Shown piece after piece: positions 1-8,638 of a stretch of DNA of 64,000 nucleotides (the stretch's first letter is position 1; every line of letters begins with the position of its first letter). The stretch comes from Hymenobacter siberiensis (GTDB taxonomy: Bacteria > Bacteroidota > Bacteroidia > Cytophagales > Hymenobacteraceae): positions 3,844,001 to 3,908,000 of the forward strand of contig NZ_JAHLZY020000001.1 in the NCBI RefSeq assembly GCF_018967865.2. The letters run 5' to 3'. The notes under the pieces are model-generated. The model did not search any database and was not told the DNA's origin. It was given only the letters and a program-made list of their open reading frames with translations. A program made the translations under genes and the position numbers.

Positions 1-1394
1 AGCTCACCACCCGCCAGACCTTCCAGCTGCACGGCGTGCTGAAGCGCGACCTGCGCCCCACCATCCAGGGCTTTAACGATTCGCTGCTGGACAGCATTGC
101 CGGCTGCGGCAACGTGAACCGCAACGTGATGTGCAACGTGAACCCGCACGAGTCCCGGGGGCACGGCGAGGTGCAGGCCCTGGCGGCCGCCATCAGCGCC
201 CACCTCACGCCGCGCACCACGGCCTACCACGAAATCTGGCTCGATGGCGAGCTACAAAACACCACCGAAGCCACCGACGACGCGGAACCTGTGTACGGCA
301 AAACCTACCTGCCGCGCAAGTTCAAAATCGCCCTGAACCTGCCGCCCTACAACGATTCCGATATTTTCTCGAACGACATCGGCCTCATCGCCATCGAGGA
401 AAATGGCCAGCTGCTGGGCTTCAACGTGGCCGTGGGCGGCGGGCTGGGCATGACCTTCAATCAGCCCGAAACCTACCCCCGCCTGGCCGACCTCATCGGC
501 TTCGTGCCCACGGAGAAAGTGGTGGATGTGTGCGAGAAAATCGTGACCATTCAGCGCGACTGGGGCAACCGCGCCAACCGCAAGCTCTCGCTCCTCAAGT
601 ACACCATCGACCGCGCCGGCCTGCCCGCCTTCGTAGCCGAGCTGCATCAGCGCCTGGGCTATGCGCTGGCCGGAACCCGCCCCTACCAGTTCCACAGCTC
701 CAGCGACGCCTTCGGCTGGACCGGCAACGCCGACGGCCTTTCGCACCTGGTTTTGTCTGTGGAAGGCGGCCGGGTCTTAGACTGCCCCGGCTACGGCCTC
801 AAGTCGGCACTGCACGAAATTAGCGCCTTCCACACCGGCGAATTCCGCCTCACCGGCAACCAGAACCTGATTCTGGCCAACATCGAGCCCGCCCATCGCA
901 TCCGTATCCAGGCCATCCTCGAAGCCCACGGCGCGGGCCCGAAAGCGGAGCAGCTCACTGCTCTGCGCCGCAATGCTCTGGCCTGCGTGGCCCTGCCCAC
1001 CTGCTCGCAGGCTTTCGCCGAGGCCGAGCGATACCTGCCCCAATTGCTCGACAAGCTCGATGCCATCATCCGCGCCCACGGGCTGGCCGAGGCGGGCATT
1101 CTGGTTCGGATGACGGGCTGCCCCAACCGCTGCGCCCGGCCCTACCTGGGCGAAATAGCGCTGGTGGGCAAAGCCCCCGGCCGCTACAATCTTTACCTCG
1201 GAGCTAACCACGCTGGCGAGCGCCTCAACAAGCTGTACCGCGAAATGCTCGACGAGGACGGCATTCTGCGCGAGCTCGCGCCCCTGCTGGCCGCCTACGC
1301 CGTCGAGCGCCAGCCCGGCGAAGGCTTTGGCGATTTCGTAGTGCGCACCGGCGTGGTGAAAGCCACGCTGTTTGGGCTGGATTTTCACGCTTAA
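1..1394 (+). CDS. cysI: Sulfite reductase hemoprotein subunit, 3' part (gene starts before the window)
   Basis: Assimilatory sulfite reductase catalytic subunit, reducing sulfite to sulfide with a siroheme and a 4Fe-4S cluster. The reading frame is open from the first bases of the window (codons from position 3), so the 5' end is missing. The four cluster and siroheme cysteines are visible: a C-x5-C pair coded at 984-986 and 1002-1004, and a C-x3-C pair (TGCPNRCARP) at 1119-1121 and 1131-1133. The C-terminal LGANHAGERLNKLYRE stretch is typical of CysI. The next gene, 20 nt downstream, carries a siroheme-synthase domain, consistent with a sulfite-reduction operon. A nitrite reductase of the same superfamily is less likely. 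Confidence 0.9.
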   Translation, partial: LTTRQTFQLHGVLKRDLRPTIQGFNDSLLDSIAGCGNVNRNVMCNVNPHESRGHGEVQALAAAISAHLTPRTTAYHEIWLDGELQNTTEATDDAEPVYGKTYLPRKFKIALNLPPYNDSDIFSNDIGLIAIEENGQLLGFNVAVGGGLGMTFNQPETYPRLADLIGFVPTEKVVDVCEKIVTIQRDWGNRANRKLSLLKYTIDRAGLPAFVAELHQRLGYALAGTRPYQFHSSSDAFGWTGNADGLSHLVLSVEGGRVLDCPGYGLKSALHEISAFHTGEFRLTGNQNLILANIEPAHRIRIQAILEAHGAGPKAEQLTALRRNALACVALPTCSQAFAEAERYLPQLLDKLDAIIRAHGLAEAGILVRMTGCPNRCARPYLGEIALVGKAPGRYNLYLGANHAGERLNKLYREMLDEDGILRELAPLLAAYAVERQPGEGFGDFVVRTGVVKATLFGLDFHA

Positions 1395-1414
1395 TTCCAG
1401 TATCTTTCTGAGCT

Positions 1415-2947
1415 ATGGATTCTGACTCCTCCGACCCGACCGGCCCGGCGGTGGCTCCGCTGCCACCCAATACCGGCCCGCCAGCCCTGCCGGCTAACAA
1501 CCTGTTTCCCATCTTCCTGAAGCTGGAAAACATGCGGGTACTGCTGGTGGGTGGCGGCAACGTGGGCCTGGAAAAGCTGGGGGCCATCCTGCGCAACAGC
1601 CCCGCCACGGCCGTGACGGTGGTAGCCCCGCTCCTGCTGCCCGAGCTGCGCGAGCTGGCCGCCCGCCACCCCAGGGTGCAGCTGCACCAGCGCCCCTACC
1701 AGGATTCCGACCTCGACGGGGCCGACATTCTGTTCCTGGCCACCGACGACGTGGCGCTGCACCGCTACATCGGCAGCGCCGCCGCCGCCCGCCACCTGCT
1801 CACCAACGTGGCCGATACGCCCGCCCTGTGCGACTTCTACCTCTCGTCGGTGCTGCAAAAAGGGGATTTGAAGATTGCCATTTCCACCAACGGCAAGTCG
1901 CCCACCATTGGCAAGCGCCTGCGCGAGGTGCTGGCCGAAGTGCTGCCCGCCGAGCTGGCCACCGTGCTGGGCCAGATGACCGTCATCCGCAGCCGCCTGC
2001 AAGGGGATTTTGCTGAGAAAGTGAAGTCGCTGAACGCCGTGACCGCCGAGCTGGCCAATGGCCCGGCCTACGAAACGCCCGCCACCGCCTACTGGCGGCG
2101 CGTGGCCACAGCCGCGCTGTTCACCTTCGCGGTTTTCATCCTCCTCAACATTATCTCCTACTACTTCACCCCGGCGCAGGTCTGGCAGCTGGCGCGCTCG
2201 TCGGGCATGTTCTATACCTTCGTGGCCGTGGGCTTCGTGGCTCAAATGGTGGACGGCGTGCTGGGCATGGGCTACGGCGTGGTGTCGGCCATCAGTCTCA
2301 TGTCGCTGGGGCTGAGCCCGGTATCGGTGAGTGCCAGCATCCATACGGCCGAAGTGTTTGCCAGCGGCGCATCGGGCTACCACCACTACCGGTTTGGCAA
2401 CGTGAACAAGCGCCTGTTCCGGGTGCTGCTGCTGCCGGGCATCGCGGGCTCGGTGAGCGGGGCCTTTTTGTTGGTGCATTTCGGCGAAACCTACGCCGGC
2501 TACATCAAGCCGGTACTGGCCGTGTACCTGCTCCTGCTGGGCTTGCGCATCATTGCCAAGGCTTTCCGCACAGCCTCGCAGCAGCGCAAAAAGGTGAAGA
2601 ATGCCGGCTGGCTGGCCGGGGCCGGCGGCTTCCTCGATTCTTTCGGCGGAGGCGGCTGGGGGCCGCTGGTGACCAGCACGCTCATTGCCAACGGCCGCAC
2701 GCCACAATTCGTCATCGGCACCGTGAGCCTGGTCGAGTTTTTCGTCACGTTTGCCAGCGCGTTCACGTTTTTCACCATGCGCGGGCTCTCGCACTGGCAG
2801 ATTGTGGCCGGCCTCATCGTGGGCGGGGTGGCCGCCGCGCCCATCGCCGCCAAGCTGGCCGGCCGCCTGCCCACCCGCTGGATGTTCGTGGGCGTGGGCC
2901 TGATGGTCATCATCTGGAGCCTCTGGGCGCTGCGCAAATTGCTGTAG
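1415..2947 (+). CDS. Fusion of siroheme-synthase N-domain (precorrin-2 dehydrogenase/ferrochelatase) and TauE/SafE sulfite exporter-type permease
   Basis: A 510-aa two-part protein. Residues about 28-215 match the CysG/Met8 N-terminal module: an NAD-binding GGGNVG at 46-51, the LATDD stretch with the likely catalytic aspartate near 111-112, and the STNGKSPTIGKRLRE segment. This module oxidises precorrin-2 and inserts iron to make siroheme. Residues about 230-510 are a TauE/SafE membrane domain (DUF81 type) of about eight hydrophobic segments, a family that moves sulfite or organosulfonates. The two domains sit in one uninterrupted frame. The gene follows cysI by 20 nt, so cofactor synthesis and sulfur-anion transport are linked to sulfite reduction. 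A TATCTTTC box at 1401-1408 lies 6 nt before the ATG. Confidence 0.85.
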   Translation: MDSDSSDPTGPAVAPLPPNTGPPALPANNLFPIFLKLENMRVLLVGGGNVGLEKLGAILRNSPATAVTVVAPLLLPELRELAARHPRVQLHQRPYQDSDLDGADILFLATDDVALHRYIGSAAAARHLLTNVADTPALCDFYLSSVLQKGDLKIAISTNGKSPTIGKRLREVLAEVLPAELATVLGQMTVIRSRLQGDFAEKVKSLNAVTAELANGPAYETPATAYWRRVATAALFTFAVFILLNIISYYFTPAQVWQLARSSGMFYTFVAVGFVAQMVDGVLGMGYGVVSAISLMSLGLSPVSVSASIHTAEVFASGASGYHHYRFGNVNKRLFRVLLLPGIAGSVSGAFLLVHFGETYAGYIKPVLAVYLLLLGLRIIAKAFRTASQQRKKVKNAGWLAGAGGFLDSFGGGGWGPLVTSTLIANGRTPQFVIGTVSLVEFFVTFASAFTFFTMRGLSHWQIVAGLIVGGVAAAPIAAKLAGRLPTRWMFVGVGLMVIIWSLWALRKLL

Positions 2948-2950
2948 GCG

Positions 2951-2970
2951 CAAGCCGATTTCGGCTTTTA
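2951..2970 (+). terminator. Short hairpin terminator after the CysG-TauE fusion gene
   Basis: AAGCCGA, a 2-nt loop, TCGGCTT, then TTTA immediately after the stop codon at 2945-2947. The U-tract is short, so termination may be weak. Confidence 0.5.
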
Positions 2971-2973
2971 CCT

Positions 2974-3546
2974 TTGACGCTTTCGCACCATCAATTCCTT
3001 TCCATACGTCAGCGTTTTTTACCCATTCTGCTCCTCGCCACCCTGCTGGGGTGCAGCAAGTCCGACTCCAACCCCATCATGGATTTTGGGGAAGGCGAAG
3101 GCATTACCTATCGCACCAGCAATAACATGGCCGGTGGCCCTGCCGACCTTACTGACTGGACTTCCGACGGCGAGTGGAACAAGCAGGAGCGCGCTCTTTT
3201 CGCTGACCTTGGCCTCGACCTCAACGGGCCGCAGCAAGGCGCCACATCCTGCCACACCGGCCTTTTCCCCAACCCTGCGAGCAGCGCAGTCAATTGGACG
3301 ATGCAGACCTATGCACCAACCAGTGGAGCGGGCGGCTACACCGTCAGCGCTACGTTGGTCGACCGCAACTACCACATTCGGCAACGAATTGACCGTCAGA
3401 GTGTCATCAACGGCATCACTTATATACTCGACCTCACCCGAATTGGCCTTAGCCCCAACGAGCTGTACCGTCTTTATTATGTGGTATCAAATACTAACGG
3501 CTTGGTATACAAGGGCCACGGCGACATACGCTGCACTCCTCAATAA
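2974..3546 (+). CDS. Hypothetical lipoprotein
   Basis: A 190-aa protein not recognised as a known family. A hydrophobic N-terminus (LPILLLATLLGC) ends in a lipobox cysteine, so it is probably exported and lipidated. The C-terminal part reads like a beta-rich domain (VSATLVDRNYHIRQRI, then LSPNELYRLYYVVS), reminiscent of T9SS-type sorting or fibronectin-like folds, but this is weak. The start is uncertain. The open frame begins at a TTG that lies inside a TACCTTTG promoter-like box (2969-2976), so the true start may be a few codons downstream. It is followed by a strong bidirectional terminator. Confidence 0.6.
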   Translation: MTLSHHQFLSIRQRFLPILLLATLLGCSKSDSNPIMDFGEGEGITYRTSNNMAGGPADLTDWTSDGEWNKQERALFADLGLDLNGPQQGATSCHTGLFPNPASSAVNWTMQTYAPTSGAGGYTVSATLVDRNYHIRQRIDRQSVINGITYILDLTRIGLSPNELYRLYYVVSNTNGLVYKGHGDIRCTPQ

Positions 3547-3565
3547 AACAGTTGAGTCCAGACAC

Positions 3566-3603
3566 AAAGAGGCCCCGCCGAGAGATTCGACGGGGCCTTT
3601 GCT
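3566..3603. terminator. Bidirectional rho-independent terminator
   Basis: An AGGCCCCG/CGGGGCCT stem flanked by A-rich and T-rich runs, between the convergent lipoprotein and aldehyde dehydrogenase genes. Confidence 0.8.
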
Positions 3604-3633
3604 TTGGGGTTACGGCGCAAGCTAAAGCAGGCG

Positions 3634-5238
3634 CTACACGTCAAACTTAATGCCCTGCGCCAACGGCAATTCAGTGGAATAGTTAATCGTATTCGTCTGG
3701 CGGCGCATGTACACTTTCCAGGCGTCGGAGCCCGATTCACGGCCGCCGCCGGTTTCCTTCTCGCCGCCAAACGCGCCGCCGATTTCGGCTCCGCTCGTGC
3801 CAATGTTCACGTTGGCAATGCCGCAATCTGAGCCGCTGGCGGACAGGAAGGCTTCAGCCTCGCGCATGTTCAGCGTGAAGATGCTGCTACTCAGGCCCTG
3901 ACGCACTTCGTTTTGCAGCTCAATGGCGTTTTCCACGTCGCCGCTGTACTTGATGAGGTAGAGAATGGGCGCGAAGGTTTCCTCCTGCACCGTGTGGTAG
4001 TGGTTTTCCACTTCCACCAGGGCCGGGGTCACGTAGTGGCCGCCGTCCAGCTCGGGGCGGCTCAGCACCTCGCCGCCGGCCAGCAGCTTGCCGCCTTCAG
4101 CCTGCACCGCTACTAATGCTTTTTCAAACATTTTCACCGCGTCAGCATCAATGAGCGGGCCGACCAGCGTACCGGTTTGCAGCGGGTGGCCGATGGGCAG
4201 CTTGGGATAAATGGCCAGCAGGCGGCTTTTCACGTCCTCAAACATGCTCTCTTCGATAATCACGCGGCGGGTGCTGGTGCAGCGCTGCCCGGCCGTGCCC
4301 ACCGCCCCAAACACAATGGCCGGAATGGCGATTTTGAGGTCGGCGTTTTTGGTTACGATGATGGCGTTGTTGCCGCCCAGCTCCAGCAGGGCGCGGCCCA
4401 GGCGCGCGCCCACTACCTCGCCCACCTTGCGACCCATGCGGGTGCTGCCGGTGGCCGAAATCAGCGGCAGACGTTTATCGGCGGCCATGGCGGCCCCGAT
4501 TTTCGCATCGCCGATAATTACGCTGAACACGCCTTCGGCAATGTCATTCTCGGCCAGCACGTCCTTGATGATGTGCTGCACGGCCACGGCCGTGAGGGGC
4601 GTTTTCTCGGAGGGCTTCCAGATGCTCACGTCGCCGCACACGGCGGCCAGCATGGCGTTCCAACTCCACACGGCCACCGGGAAGTTGAAGGCCGAAATGA
4701 TGCCCACAATGCCGAGCGGCTGGTACTGGTCGTACATCCGGTGCGCGGGGCGCTCCGAGTGCATGGTGAAGCCGTGCAGCTGCCGGCTAAGGCCCACCGC
4801 AAAGTCGCAGATGTCAATCATCTCCTGCACTTCGCCCAGGCCTTCCTGGAGGATTTTGCCCATCTCGGCGCTCACCAGCTTGCCCAGCGGCTCCTTGAAC
4901 TCGCGCAGCTTATTACCAATCTGGCGTACGATTTCGCCACGCTTCGGGGCCGGTACCAGCCGCCAGGTTTTGTAGGCTTCCTGCGCGGCTTTCACCACCG
5001 CTTCGTAGTCGTCGGTAGTGGCGAAGGCGACGCTGGCAATGCGGCGGCCATCAGCGGGGGCGTTGATGACGCGGCGGTCGGCATTCTGGGCACCGCCCCA
5101 GGTGCGGCCGGTGCTGTAGGCGGCGTTGTCGGGCTGCACGCCCAGCTGGCGCAGCACGTCCTGAATGCCGTGGGGGTCGTGGTGAGGATGCGGAACGGTA
5201 ACGTCGGCGGCGGTAGCTTCTTCGAGGGCCTGTTTCAT
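3634..5238 (-). CDS. Aldehyde dehydrogenase, family 7 (alpha-aminoadipic semialdehyde / L-piperidine-6-carboxylate dehydrogenase type)
   Basis: A 534-aa NAD(P)-dependent aldehyde dehydrogenase. The ATG at 5238 (MKQALEE) was chosen because the upstream extension is low-complexity and the family begins near here. Visible catalytic residues are N185 in AFNFPVAV, K208 in SIWKPSE, E286 in LLELGGNN and nucleophile C320 in GTAGQRCTSTRR. The last motif and the overall spacing are typical of ALDH7 (antiquitin), which oxidises the cyclic or open aldehyde from lysine breakdown to alpha-aminoadipate. A TAGCTTTG box at 5269-5276 lies 30 nt upstream of the ATG. Its position next to the AAA gene remnant looks incidental. 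Confidence 0.9.
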   Translation of the reverse strand: MKQALEEATAADVTVPHPHHDPHGIQDVLRQLGVQPDNAAYSTGRTWGGAQNADRRVINAPADGRRIASVAFATTDDYEAVVKAAQEAYKTWRLVPAPKRGEIVRQIGNKLREFKEPLGKLVSAEMGKILQEGLGEVQEMIDICDFAVGLSRQLHGFTMHSERPAHRMYDQYQPLGIVGIISAFNFPVAVWSWNAMLAAVCGDVSIWKPSEKTPLTAVAVQHIIKDVLAENDIAEGVFSVIIGDAKIGAAMAADKRLPLISATGSTRMGRKVGEVVGARLGRALLELGGNNAIIVTKNADLKIAIPAIVFGAVGTAGQRCTSTRRVIIEESMFEDVKSRLLAIYPKLPIGHPLQTGTLVGPLIDADAVKMFEKALVAVQAEGGKLLAGGEVLSRPELDGGHYVTPALVEVENHYHTVQEETFAPILYLIKYSGDVENAIELQNEVRQGLSSSIFTLNMREAEAFLSASGSDCGIANVNIGTSGAEIGGAFGGEKETGGGRESGSDAWKVYMRRQTNTINYSTELPLAQGIKFDV

Positions 5239-5335
5239 GGGGCGGTTGGGGGTGGGATGTTGCTGCGGCAAAGCTACGGTTTGCCGGGGAGTTAGCCGGG
5301 ACCGAGCCCCATTCTCGGGCATCCTCTGCCAACGC

Positions 5336-5380
5336 CTGTCATCTTGAGCATTCTGCGATTAAAGCAGAAGCGAAGCCCTT
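5336..5380. repeat. Solo arm of the family A palindromic repeat
   Basis: GTCATCTTGAGCATTCTGCG followed by a segment containing AGCAGAAGCGAAGCCC. This closely resembles one arm of the 24149-24286 palindrome, but no opposing arm follows. It ends exactly at the stop codon of the AAA pseudogene. Confidence 0.55.
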
Positions 5381-6559
5381 CTACACCTTGCGTGGCTCCT
5401 GGGCCAGCAGGTGCAGATTGTTGAACACGTCGATGCTATTGCGGCGCATTCCCCGCACCTCCTCGTCCGACAGCTGCCGGATTTTAGTATGGAAGTCCTT
5501 GTAATACACCACAAATACAGCCAGCTCCGTCACCCGATTCTCATAAGGCACCATGTTTTCAAGCACCGAATCGAAAAAGGCGGGGCTGTGCGTGGTCACG
5601 AAATACTGGTTGTTCTGCTGGGTAGCAATGCGCTCGGCCAGCTGCGAAACGTAGAGCGGACAGGAGTGCACCTCGGGCTCTTCCAGCAAAATCACGGTAT
5701 TGCGGTTCGACTCCATGGCCGCCAAATGGAAGCCGTAGCGCTGCAACGTGTCGCCGCTGCTCGAATACGGATAGGCGAAGCTCAGGCCGTCCAGCTCCTT
5801 CATCACCTCGAAGCGGTTGGCATCGGGGCGCACGCGCAGGTTGTGGTCGGCAAAGAGGGCGGCAAATTCGTGGCGCAGGTCGGCATTGGCCTCCAGCACC
5901 TGCACCAGGTTGTTGCCGTGCGGCGGGTGCAGGGTGGCATCGGCGTAGCGCCGGTCGAGGTGGGCGTTGCGCTTGAAGCGGTAGGATTTCACGCCCCGGG
6001 GCTGCCAGGCCGGCCGCGACGCCAGGTAGCGCCCGCCGGTACCCGGCCGGTCGGTCCGGCCATCGCGGTCGAACTCGGTGTAGATAAAGCCGGGCTCGGG
6101 CAGCACGGCGGCGCTGGCCAGGTGGCCGTGCAGGCGGGCCAGCAGCTAGGCGTCGTCGCTGGTGCGGGTGCGGCCCCGGCCTTCCAGCAGGGGCAGGCCC
6201 AGCTGAGCGCGCAGCAGCAGGTAGGCCGTCTGGCTGAATACTCCGTACTGAAAGCGCTTGCTCTCGCCCTGACCCACGCGGCCCAGCAGGCACACATCAC
6301 GGTCGGTTTCGACGCGGATGGGAGCCGTCATCAGGCCGTCGTGGAACAGCTGCGCGGGCTTTTCATACCGAATAAAGCTGCGCATAAACCGCTTCTTCTG
6401 CTCAATCGGAAAGCTCCCCAGCAGGCTCATGGCCTCCAGTACCGTCGACTTGCCCACGTTGGGCTGCCCAATGATAAGGTTGACCCGCCGCGGGTGCAGC
6501 ACGGCATTCCGAATCGACTTAAAATTCTGAATATAAAGGGTGTTGATTACGTTTTCCAT
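5381..6559 (-). pseudogene. AAA ATPase (OLD/ABC-like), interrupted by an in-frame TAG
   Basis: The reading frame would code for 392 aa, almost the same length as the intact paralogue at 13226-14407 (393 aa), and matches it along its length. Matching blocks are IQNFKSI near the start, Walker A GQPNVGKST, FIRYEKP, the Walker B region ILLEEPEVHSCPLYVSQL, the VTTHSP switch histidine and RQLSDEEVRGMRRNSIDVF at the end. A single TAG at codon 138 (complement of 6146-6148) splits it, and the frame is the same on both sides. No partner gene follows it, unlike the intact copy. It is either a recent pseudogene or a base-call error. A truncated 137-aa product would keep Walker A but lose Walker B. Confidence 0.8.
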
Positions 6560-6886
6560 TAACAGGGGAAAGCTGGGCACGCAACAGAAGGAATTCTGAA
6601 TTCACAGTTATCCTGCTCCCGACTTGGGATAATACATACGTTAAAATGACCCGGTTCGGATTAGCCAAATACGCTAAAACCATTCATTTCAGCTCATTAT
6701 TTTCCCTGACCATCAGCCTACTACCTTCTTTCGCACGCAGCAAACTGCCCCCTATGGCTTCCCATTCCAACAGGCCCAAATCAGTCCCATAATGGAACAG
6801 CGCTACCATCCGCCCAACACCCACAAAAAAAGCCCCTACCGAGGCGGTAGAGGCTTTTTCAGGGGTTAACTGTTAACTACGCCGGG
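6560..6886. other. Intergenic region, AAA pseudogene to htrA
   Basis: It holds the upstream region of the AAA pseudogene and the htrA terminator. A 48-codon ORF on the + strand (6646-6792) has a hydrophobic stretch SSLFSLTISLLPSFA like a signal peptide. Nothing else supports it, so it is mentioned only as a possibility. No clear TAnnTTTG box is seen. Confidence 0.3.
6832..6862 (-). terminator. Terminator of htrA
   Basis: A stem AGCCCCTACC / GCGGTAGAGGCT (one bulge) with A-tract and T-tract on the two sides, just past the htrA stop at 6887. Confidence 0.75.
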
Positions 6887-8392
6887 CTATTCCTGCCCGA
6901 TGGGGTAGTACGCCTTGCGGCCGTCGGGGTACACGCCCTCTACCAACGCGCCCGAGCTTTCGCGGGCCTGGTCGAGGAAGTTTTTCACGTCGGCAGGCTT
7001 AGTCACCTGATTTTTGTCGATGCGGGTGATGATAAAGCCATCGGCCATGCCCGTCTCGCGGAAATTGCTGCCCTTAATGCCGCTGATTTTGGCTCCACCC
7101 TCCAGGCCCAGCTTGGCCAGCTCGCGGGGCTCCACGGCCGCAATGGTAGCGCCCTCGTACTTGATGGAGGCCGCCATGGCATCCTCGCGCACAATGCCCG
7201 TGGTGCCCGTGGCGTTGCGCAGCACAGCCTCGGCCAGGCCGGCGGTGCCACCCCGCAGGTAGCTCACCTTAATCTTGTCGCCAGGCCGGAAACGGGCCAC
7301 CTGCTCCTGCAGCTGCGACGAAGTATTCACGGCCACGCCGTTGATTTGGGTAATGATGTCGTCCTTTTTTAGGCCGGCCTGGGCAGCGGCGCTGCCGGCC
7401 GTCAGGCCCTGCACGTACACGCCGTTCAGAGTGTTCAGCTTCTTCTCGGAAGCCAGCTTGGCATCCACTTCCTGAATCTGCACGCCGAGCAGAGCGCGCT
7501 GCACCACTTTGTATTTCAGCAGGTCATCGACCACCTTGCTAGCCAGCGAGCTGGGAATGGCGAAGGAGTAGCCCTCGTAGCTGCCCGTGTGCGAGGCAAT
7601 GGCCGAGTTGATGCCAATCAGGTCACCGTTGAGGTTCACCAGGGCCCCGCCCGAGTTGCCGGGATTCACCACGGCATCGGTCTGGATGAACGACTCGATG
7701 CCCATGTTGTCCTTGCGGCGCAGAATGTCGATGTTCCGGCCCTTGGCCGAAATGATGCCGGCCGTCACGGTCGAGTTCAGGTTGAAGGGGTTGCCCACGG
7801 CAAGCACCCACTGGCCCACTTTCACGTCGTCGGAATTGCCGTACTTGATGAAGGGCAGGTTGTCAGCCTTCACTTTCAGCACGGCCAGGTCGGTGTTAGG
7901 GTCGGCGCCCACCAGCTCCGCTTCAAACTTGCGCTTGTCGTCCAGCACTACCTCAATCTTGGAGGCTTTGTCGATAACGTGGTTGTTGGTCACGATGTAG
8001 CCGTTGGCGGCGATAATCACGCCCGAGCCTGAGCCCTGGCCCCCACCCTGCGGCTGCTGGCCATGAAACTGCTCCAGCTGGTCGCCAAAAAACTGGCGCA
8101 GAAAAGGGTCCATCTGCTGCTGCTGGCGCCGGTCGACAGCCGGTGCGGCATATTCGGTCATTACGTGCACCACGGCCGGAGTTGCAGCAGCGGCGGCGGC
8201 CACAAAGTTCAGGCCCTCGGGCACGGCGTAGGGCGTGCTCTTCATCTCGGAAGTATAACGCACCTGGGGGTCGGCGGCTACGGACTGAGGTGCCACGGGG
8301 GCGGGCTCGAGCAGCTTGTATCCCCCCACGGCCACGCCCCCGCCAAGAATGGCGGAACCGAGCAGGCCGAGCATCATTTGTTTTGCTTGCAT
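6887..8392 (-). CDS. HtrA/DegP-type periplasmic serine protease with two PDZ regions
   Basis: A 501-aa Do-family protease/chaperone. The ATG at 8392 (MQAKQMMLG) precedes a hydrophobic signal-anchor (LLGSAILGGGVAVGG), so the protein faces the periplasm. The trypsin-like catalytic triad is complete: H138 in TNNHVI, D168 in NTDLAVLK, S247 in PGNSGGAL. A Q/G-rich loop (residues about 89-122) precedes the protease core, as in DegP LA loops. PDZ1 covers about 330-420 (LLGVQIQEV..., NGVAVNTSSQLQ). A second, more degenerate PDZ covers about 425-501 (FIITRIDKNQV). It probably degrades or refolds damaged envelope proteins. It has its own terminator. Confidence 0.92.
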   Translation of the reverse strand: MQAKQMMLGLLGSAILGGGVAVGGYKLLEPAPVAPQSVAADPQVRYTSEMKSTPYAVPEGLNFVAAAAAATPAVVHVMTEYAAPAVDRRQQQQMDPFLRQFFGDQLEQFHGQQPQGGGQGSGSGVIIAANGYIVTNNHVIDKASKIEVVLDDKRKFEAELVGADPNTDLAVLKVKADNLPFIKYGNSDDVKVGQWVLAVGNPFNLNSTVTAGIISAKGRNIDILRRKDNMGIESFIQTDAVVNPGNSGGALVNLNGDLIGINSAIASHTGSYEGYSFAIPSSLASKVVDDLLKYKVVQRALLGVQIQEVDAKLASEKKLNTLNGVYVQGLTAGSAAAQAGLKKDDIITQINGVAVNTSSQLQEQVARFRPGDKIKVSYLRGGTAGLAEAVLRNATGTTGIVREDAMAASIKYEGATIAAVEPRELAKLGLEGGAKISGIKGSNFRETGMADGFIITRIDKNQVTKPADVKNFLDQARESSGALVEGVYPDGRKAYYPIGQE

Positions 8393-8592
8393 GGGTAAGG
8401 GAAAAAATTGAAAAAAGGTTGAATGGGTGAACTGGAGAACTAGTCTAACATCAGCCGAATGAAAACCGAATGAGTCCGGCAAGGTTATTTTCGGCTTAAC
8501 GCGGAAAAGATTCGCTTTCGCGTGACAAGGTTGCTTTTAGCAGAAAACAGGCCAAACCAAGCTTATCAGCAGCACAACGCTGGCGGCGGCAA

Positions 8593-8622
8593 AAAAGGCA
8601 CCCCGAGAGGTACCTTTTTTTC
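8593..8622 (-). terminator. Terminator of hsp20
   Basis: Stem AGGTACC/GGTGCCT with a TCTCG loop and T-tract on the minus strand, 17 nt after the hsp20 stop codon. Confidence 0.65.
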
Positions 8623-8638
8623 ATATATCATCCCGCGC

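Noticed and set aside
3..1394. cysI as a nitrite reductase
   Set aside because: The LGANHAGERLNKLYRE ending and the neighbouring siroheme/sulfur-anion gene favour sulfite reductase.
6646..6792. 48-aa signal-peptide-like ORF upstream of the ATPase pseudogene
   Set aside because: No conserved motif, promoter box or context; kept only as a note in the intergenic entry.
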